Positions 6,563 through 10,851 of a stretch of DNA of 10,851 bases are shown here, piece after piece (position 1 is the stretch's first letter; every line of letters starts with the position of its first letter). The translations under genes were made by a program, and so were the position numbers. The stretch spans positions 1,923 through 12,773 of the forward strand of contig JAOZJV010000037.1 of NCBI GenBank assembly GCA_029935695.1, written 5' to 3'. The stretch comes from Candidatus Krumholzibacteriia bacterium. GTDB taxonomy: Bacteria; Krumholzibacteriota; Krumholzibacteriia; LZORAL124-64-63. Under the pieces are notes generated by a model. The model had not been told where the DNA came from. It ran no database searches and was given only the letters and a program-made list of their open reading frames with translations.

Positions 6563-8008
6563 ATGAACATGTCCAATGCCCCATTGCGTGAATTTTTGGA
6601 AATCCCTTATGAACGGCTGGAAGAACTCAACCTTCAATCCAAGGAATACCAGGAAAACTGGGTTCCCATGGACAAGGTGGAGGCCGAGCGGCGCAGTTAT
6701 CTCGAAAGCGAGAAGCGCATCAAGGCCGTGACCGTGGCTTTCTCCGACCTTGAAGGCCGCATGCACATGCTGGATTACGACAAGAAATTTCTACTGTCTT
6801 CAGACCAACTGACCTTCGACGGATCATCCATCCGTGGTTTCACAAAAATTGCTGAAAGTGATTTGCGCCTTGAGATCGACTGGCGTGCCTTTTACTGGAT
6901 GCCGGCAGATATTTTTGGCCCAGGCAAAGTGCTTGTCTTTGGCCATGTTCTGGGACGTGATGGTAAACCCTACGAAGCCGATTTCCGTGGCCGATTGCTG
7001 GCCTACACCCGCGATCTTTACCGCAACGAAGGCATCGTAGCCAACTTTGCCGCCGAAACCGAAGGCTTCCTTTTCAATGGCCGTGACGCCGAACGCACCT
7101 ATTACCGGACTGGCAACTTCGAACTCATTTCTTCGGGAGGCTACTTCAACAGCCTGCCTCAGGATCCCCTGCGTAAATTCATCGACGCCGCCGCTGAAGT
7201 TCAACGTGCCATGGGTTTTGAAAATGAAAAAGACCATCCTGAAGTGGGACCATCCCAGTTTGAGATGAACTACAAATACGCTCCGGCCCTGATCGCCGCC
7301 GACCGCATCCAGCTTTACAAACTGCTGTGCCGGCAGGTAGCCCAAAGCATGGACATGACAGCCAGCTTTCTGCCCAAACCCATCACCGGTATCAACGGCA
7401 GCGGCATGCACGCCAACATCAGCATCTCCAAAAACGGAAAGAACCTTTTCTACGATGGCGAATGTGACAACAACATGTCCGAAAGCGGGCAGCAATTCAT
7501 CAACCGCATCCTGCACAGCGCGGAAGATCTTTGCCTCATTCTGAACGCCAGCGTGAATGCCTACCGACGCCTGGATCCCAACTTTGAGGCTCCCAACGAA
7601 ATCAGTTTCAGTGCCGTGGACCGCACCTCCATGATCCGGATTCCCTACGCCAGCCCGGCTGGTCAGCGCCTGGAAGTGCGCTCAGTGGGTCCCGATTCAA
7701 ACCCCTACCTGCTGATCTACTCTCTGCTGCGCACTGGCATGGAAGGGCCCGAGCCAGACCCCAACGCTCCAAAGCCCAAACGCATCCGCAAGCGCCTGCT
7801 TCCGGACAACATTTATGATGCCATGATCGAGCACCGGCGCAGTAGCTGGATCAAGGAAGTCATGGGTGAAGACAGTCACATCAAGTATCTGGAACTGAAA
7901 GAAATGAGCGCTAATCGTTGTCCCCGTGAACTGGGCAACCGCATCAAAAGGGCAGAAATCATGTTCCACCACCAGGTGACCAATCAGATGTTGTGGAATC
8001 GGTTCTAA
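6563..8008 (+). CDS. glnA: Glutamine synthetase (type I-like)
   Basis: This enzyme makes glutamine from glutamate, ammonia and ATP in the cytoplasm. It has 481 residues; AAGGAAG (6550-6556) supports the ATG at 6563. Family landmarks in order are: FDGSSIRGF (85-93); the metal-ligand pair in AETEGFLF (Glu165, Glu167); HPEVGPSQFE (225-234, Glu227 and Glu234); the ATP/glutamate segment KPITGINGSGMH (272-283, His283); and EAPNEISFSAVDRTSMIRIP (342-361) with the flap Glu342, Arg354 and Arg359, then EVR (371-373) and NPYL. About 35 extra residues precede the beta-grasp domain compared with E. coli GlnA. The adenylylation segment NLYDLPPEE is not conserved: a Tyr survives in DNIYDA (415-420), but without the LPPEE context. 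The C-terminus (residues 440-481) with HHQVTNQMLWNRF is unlike the E. coli end. The gene is monocistronic between its own promoter and terminator, and no glnB, amtB or ntr gene is adjacent. Confidence 0.95.
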   Translation: MNMSNAPLREFLEIPYERLEELNLQSKEYQENWVPMDKVEAERRSYLESEKRIKAVTVAFSDLEGRMHMLDYDKKFLLSSDQLTFDGSSIRGFTKIAESDLRLEIDWRAFYWMPADIFGPGKVLVFGHVLGRDGKPYEADFRGRLLAYTRDLYRNEGIVANFAAETEGFLFNGRDAERTYYRTGNFELISSGGYFNSLPQDPLRKFIDAAAEVQRAMGFENEKDHPEVGPSQFEMNYKYAPALIAADRIQLYKLLCRQVAQSMDMTASFLPKPITGINGSGMHANISISKNGKNLFYDGECDNNMSESGQQFINRILHSAEDLCLILNASVNAYRRLDPNFEAPNEISFSAVDRTSMIRIPYASPAGQRLEVRSVGPDSNPYLLIYSLLRTGMEGPEPDPNAPKPKRIRKRLLPDNIYDAMIEHRRSSWIKEVMGEDSHIKYLELKEMSANRCPRELGNRIKRAEIMFHHQVTNQMLWNRF

Positions 8009-8017
8009 TTTTAGATG

Positions 8018-8072
8018 ACCCTGCCGATACGGCTTGCTGGTTGAAGCAACCTCGTATCGGCAGGGTTTTTTT
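8018..8072 (+). terminator. Strong Rho-independent terminator after glutamine synthetase
   Basis: A perfect 14-bp stem (8018-8031 with 8053-8066, ACCCTGCCGATACG and its complement) encloses a 21-base loop and is followed directly by a run of seven T. It starts ten bases after the stop codon. On the opposite strand the same stem has no clean U-tract, so it mainly serves the + strand gene, but it may also hinder - strand read-through from the CotH-like gene. Confidence 0.92.
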
Positions 8073-8080
8073 GATGCCCT

Positions 8081-10420
8081 TCATCGAACCAGAGTCATGT
8101 TGCGAGATTTCTCCACCCCACCGTACTGCATCCGGGCAACATACAGCCCTGAAGGCAGTGGCCGATCCGAGCTGTCCAGCCCAAACCACTGCACATGATG
8201 AAGCCCTTCATCTCGGGTTTCATCCACCAGGATTCTGACCAATCGTCCCCGAATATCATACACACTGATGCGCACATAACCGCTGCCGGGCATGCCGTAC
8301 TCAAGGGTTGTCCCACCATTAAACGGGTTGGGATAGTTCTGATTCAGCACCACATTCAGAGGCACCAGAGGCGGTACTCCGCTGGTGTCGTCGTTGGCCC
8401 GGTTAAAGGTGGGAGGATCCAGGAAGCCCCACTGGCTGCTGCCGTCACTGAGGCGGCCTTCACTCACATCGGTCATTTGTGTTCCATATTCATAGGTGTC
8501 GATGGCGCCATTACCGAAAACAACCGGAGCAAACAAGCCAATGGATCCACCCTGGGCGTTGAGCTTAAAACCAGCATGCAGGGGTCCCTGGCCGGTATCC
8601 TCGTCACACCAGACAATCAATCTTTCACCCACCGGTAAAATCACGGCAGGAAACTCCCAATTGGTGGTTTGATTCAGGTTGTTGGTCAGGTGCATTCCCG
8701 TCAGATCCATGGCTGCCGAACCGCCATTATAGATCTCAACCCAATCGGCATAGGCTCCTGTTTCATCCTGGCCGTAAAGATGATTGCTGGCCAGAAATTC
8801 GTTGATGACCAGGCCCTCAAAATCACCACTGCGCGCCGGCATGGAAAATTCACTGAAGAAGGAATCGGCCTGAGCCAAAAAGATGGGCCGCCGGTTGGTC
8901 AGCCACTGACGGGTGCGGTCCAGATTGCTCTCGTACCATTCATTTTCAAACCCCTGCCAACGTTGGGCGTGGGCCGGAATTTCAGGCAGTTGCCCCACCG
9001 ACAGGGCGTTCACTCGTCCCACCAGATTGTCGGTGTTCATGGCCCCTTCCAGCAGATGCTCCAAACGCGATCGAAACAAAGAGCGGAACTCGTTGTTGCC
9101 CAAAAGAGTACGGAACATTGTGAGCCATTGCTGGTCTGGTTCATTCCAAGGCCTGAGGTCTGACGGGGCCCGGTGCAGATTCCACTCTTCTTCATTCCTG
9201 CTGGTAAAAAACCGGAACATGTTCGTATTCAGATCATCCGAGTCGAGCAACTGATCTTCATCCCACATCACAAATCGCCAGGGATTTTCACCCGTTTGGA
9301 ACAGCGCCAAATTCCAGGCAAAACCATTGTCGCCGGCCACGCAGAACATGTTGATGATTTGCCAATCAATGTAGCTGGCCAAATCAATATTCTGCCGAAC
9401 TGTCTCAAACCACGGCTCATTTTCCGGGTCTGCAACCTGTTCAAAACTTTCCAGAAAATCCCACCAGCTGTCGCCGTTGCCGTATTCGGTTTCCCCATCC
9501 TTGATGAAGTTCAAACCACCATAACCCAGGTCCCATGTTTTGCGGAAAAACTCGTCGTCCAGGCGTTCGCGCAAGCTGTAGGCGCCCCAGTATTCCTGGT
9601 TCAGATAGACAGCCACAAAGTTGTACCGGCTGGCCAGATGCCCCAGGTCTGCAAACAGGGTTTCGGCCAGGTTGGTGTTGATGCAGGCGTCATCGTACCG
9701 GCTGGCGCGCACAATCAGGCGTTCAAAAACGGTGGGACCATATTCAAAGAAAGGAAAATCCAGATTGTCGCTGTTTCCGTAATCGTCAAAATAGAAACGC
9801 AGACCTTTTTGATGATAGTAGCGTCCGTATCCGCCGTGAATGCGCAAACCGATGGGCTCATCAACCACCTTGCCCGAACCGGGTAAGTAATATTCAAAAC
9901 GCGCGAGGTGTTCCCAGGCTGATCCGTGCTGCAGGAAGTTGTCGTAGTTTCCTGTGGTGTAAATGCCCACTTCCGGGTCCCACAAAGCCGTGGAGTCGCA
10001 GGATATGTGCAACACGGGAATTTGGTGGGCCAGCGGGGTGAACGGAGTCGCCAGTCCCGGAACAACTTCCACAGTAGTTTCTTCGCCCAGGTCGTCAGAA
10101 AAAATGACAGTGCGCGCGCCATCCCAATTCCAGGGGAAGCGGGTGGTGAAAGTGTATTCATCCGCCCTCACAAAGTCTGAATTGGGAACAGCCAGGCTGA
10201 TGGGCCGGTCCCCCGTGAGGGAAACGACAATGCTGCCATCTTCTTCCGGCGGCAATGGGTACACCGGATCGGTGACTTGTCGCCAGTGGGAAGTTTGAAT
10301 GATCGTGGCCAGTCTGGAGGCTAGAACCGGGGCAGAAATAAATAACAAACCCAGCAAACCGAACAAGAGCCCCTTGGATAAGCGGTATGGCGGCAAACTG
10401 CTGAATGGTGGCTTTATCAT
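8081..10420 (-). CDS. Secreted CotH-kinase / lamin-tail-domain protein with C-terminal sorting module
   Basis: This 779-residue exported protein starts with a signal sequence (hydrophobic 18-34, ending near VLA-S). Its CotH-type kinase domain spans about 135-480. Visible family features are a Lys in HQKGLRFYF (Lys205), EYWGAYSLRERLDDEFF (276-292, Glu285), GDNGFAWN (363-370) and the metal-binding WDED (386-389). CotH proteins in Bacillus spores phosphorylate other proteins; here the substrate is unknown. A lamin-tail domain follows (about 565-675), beginning GLVINEFLASN and containing DWVEIYNGG. The last 90 residues form the FlgD-Ig-like sorting module (LNQNYPNPFN, SGLYVARM, RNMTLVR), matching the cytochrome's in length and layout. 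Export to the cell surface or medium is therefore likely. GGAG lies nine bases before the ATG. The gene stands alone between the glnA terminator and a divergent gene. CotH with LTD is a recurring architecture in these lineages. Confidence 0.88.
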   Translation of the reverse strand: MIKPPFSSLPPYRLSKGLLFGLLGLLFISAPVLASRLATIIQTSHWRQVTDPVYPLPPEEDGSIVVSLTGDRPISLAVPNSDFVRADEYTFTTRFPWNWDGARTVIFSDDLGEETTVEVVPGLATPFTPLAHQIPVLHISCDSTALWDPEVGIYTTGNYDNFLQHGSAWEHLARFEYYLPGSGKVVDEPIGLRIHGGYGRYYHQKGLRFYFDDYGNSDNLDFPFFEYGPTVFERLIVRASRYDDACINTNLAETLFADLGHLASRYNFVAVYLNQEYWGAYSLRERLDDEFFRKTWDLGYGGLNFIKDGETEYGNGDSWWDFLESFEQVADPENEPWFETVRQNIDLASYIDWQIINMFCVAGDNGFAWNLALFQTGENPWRFVMWDEDQLLDSDDLNTNMFRFFTSRNEEEWNLHRAPSDLRPWNEPDQQWLTMFRTLLGNNEFRSLFRSRLEHLLEGAMNTDNLVGRVNALSVGQLPEIPAHAQRWQGFENEWYESNLDRTRQWLTNRRPIFLAQADSFFSEFSMPARSGDFEGLVINEFLASNHLYGQDETGAYADWVEIYNGGSAAMDLTGMHLTNNLNQTTNWEFPAVILPVGERLIVWCDEDTGQGPLHAGFKLNAQGGSIGLFAPVVFGNGAIDTYEYGTQMTDVSEGRLSDGSSQWGFLDPPTFNRANDDTSGVPPLVPLNVVLNQNYPNPFNGGTTLEYGMPGSGYVRISVYDIRGRLVRILVDETRDEGLHHVQWFGLDSSDRPLPSGLYVARMQYGGVEKSRNMTLVR

Positions 10421-10466
10421 CTGATACCAGCTCCGTTTATCGACTGTTTATGGTTGCCCCATGTTA

Positions 10467-10496
10467 TTCGAACTCATTCCACCAATCCAGTTCGAA
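10467..10496. promoter_or_regulatory. 8-bp inverted repeat with TTCGAA half-sites between divergent genes
   Basis: TTCGAACT (10467-10474) and AGTTCGAA (10489-10496) are perfect inverted copies with centres 22 bases apart, about two helical turns. Each arm contains the palindrome TTCGAA, so the sites are also direct repeats. The position, 47 bases before the CotH-like start and 134 before the divergent gene, suits an operator. No protein is known to me to bind it. Confidence 0.4.
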
Positions 10497-10518
10497 AATT
10501 CAAATCCCGGCCCTGGAT

Positions 10519-10546
10519 TTGACTAATTTTTTTAATTATGTAAAAA
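10519..10546 (+). promoter_or_regulatory. Possible promoter for the downstream small secreted-protein gene
   Basis: TTGACT (10519-10524) is followed at 16 bases by TAAAAA (10541-10546), within a very A/T-rich stretch. A better -10, TATGAT at 10547-10552, lies 22 bases from the -35 and so does not pair with it. The assignment is tentative. Confidence 0.3.
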
Positions 10547-10629
10547 TATGATGTTGAGATCGTTGCAGATGGAAACAATTCTGCTATCAATCACTGACTC
10601 CGCATCTTGCTTTTCTGAGGGAAAAAAAC

Positions 10630-10851
10630 ATGAAAAAATTGCTCATTCTGCTTTGCGTTATGCTCGTTGCACCTCTTCTTTTGCCATTATTGAACCTGAT
10701 GACAATATGATGGGATTTTATTTCGACCAGGATGCTGATACACCCATTATTTACGATATTCCTGCTTTCTCCGTCGTGACCATGTACCTGACTCTGGTCA
10801 ATCCCACGTTCAACTATCTTTATGGATTTGAAGCGGGATTTGATATTAGTG
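10630..10851 (+). pseudogene. Secreted protein gene, frameshifted in its signal peptide and cut by the window end
   Basis: GAGGGA (10617-10622) lies seven bases before the ATG at 10630. From there a typical signal-peptide start is read (MKKLLILLCVMLVAP), but this frame ends at TGA 10708-10710 after 26 residues. The next frame, open to the window end, reads SFAIIEPDDNMMGFYFDQDA and then about 38 more residues that look like a compact exported domain. The S-F-A would make a normal signal-peptidase site directly after V-A-P-L. One missing base, most simply a T near 10674-10680 (CTTCTTTTG for CTTTCTTTTG), would restore a continuous protein. This may be a true frameshift mutation or a sequencing or assembly error. 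The second frame could instead start at ATG 10569, but that gives a polar N-terminus with no signal peptide and no good ribosome site. The function is not recognised. Confidence 0.6.

Noticed and set aside
6824..7516. Open - strand frame of 230 codons inside glutamine synthetase
   Set aside because: It is a shadow of a strongly conserved enzyme; there is no independent start signal or domain.
1..10851. Mobile elements, CRISPR arrays, tRNA genes or phage genes
   Set aside because: No transposase or integrase motif, terminal repeats, regularly spaced repeats or tRNA-like cloverleaf was found on either strand.

Overview
The window (about 53% G+C, no rRNA, tRNA, CRISPR or transposon seen) looks like the chromosome of a diderm bacterium of the FCB group or a related uncultured phylum. 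Reasons: a Mla/MCE-type lipid-transport operon and a lipoprotein (two membranes), and two large exported proteins that end in the roughly 90-residue FlgD-Ig-like / type IX-style sorting module (LNQN-x-PNPFN ... SGLY ... MTLVR) typical of Ignavibacteria, Krumholzibacteria, Eisenbacteria-like and related lineages. The exact phylum cannot be fixed from sequence reading alone.

Region 1 (1-3461, + strand) is one tightly packed operon: the 3' end of an MlaE-like permease, an MlaF-like ABC ATPase, an MlaD-like single-pass MCE protein, a TPR lipoprotein and a DUF523 protein. Two junctions are 4-base GTGA overlaps and a third has only one base between stop and start. The ATPase is full length but has lost the Walker A lysine and the H-loop histidine and has an altered signature motif. 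This is the most unusual protein observation in the window.

Region 2 (3494-6278, - strand) holds a TylF-like SAM methyltransferase and, upstream of it, an exported five-haem c-type cytochrome carrying the C-terminal sorting module. The 118-base gap between them holds two inverted repeats. The 290-base intergenic region 6273-6562 is divergent: it holds a cytochrome promoter (extended -10) embedded in a 10-bp inverted repeat, and an extended -10 promoter for the glutamine synthetase.

Region 3 (6563-8072, + strand) is a type I-like glutamine synthetase of 481 residues, followed by a strong intrinsic terminator.

Region 4 (8081-10420, - strand) is a secreted CotH-kinase / lamin-tail-domain protein with the same sorting module. 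Divergent from it, at 10630, a small secreted-protein gene begins. Its signal peptide is out of frame with the downstream coding sequence, consistent with a one-base deletion (real or a sequencing error), and it runs off the window.

The functional links are: lipid traffic across the envelope (region 1); surface-displayed redox and phosphotransfer proteins that probably share one export/sorting machine (regions 2 and 4); and a housekeeping nitrogen-assimilation gene between them.
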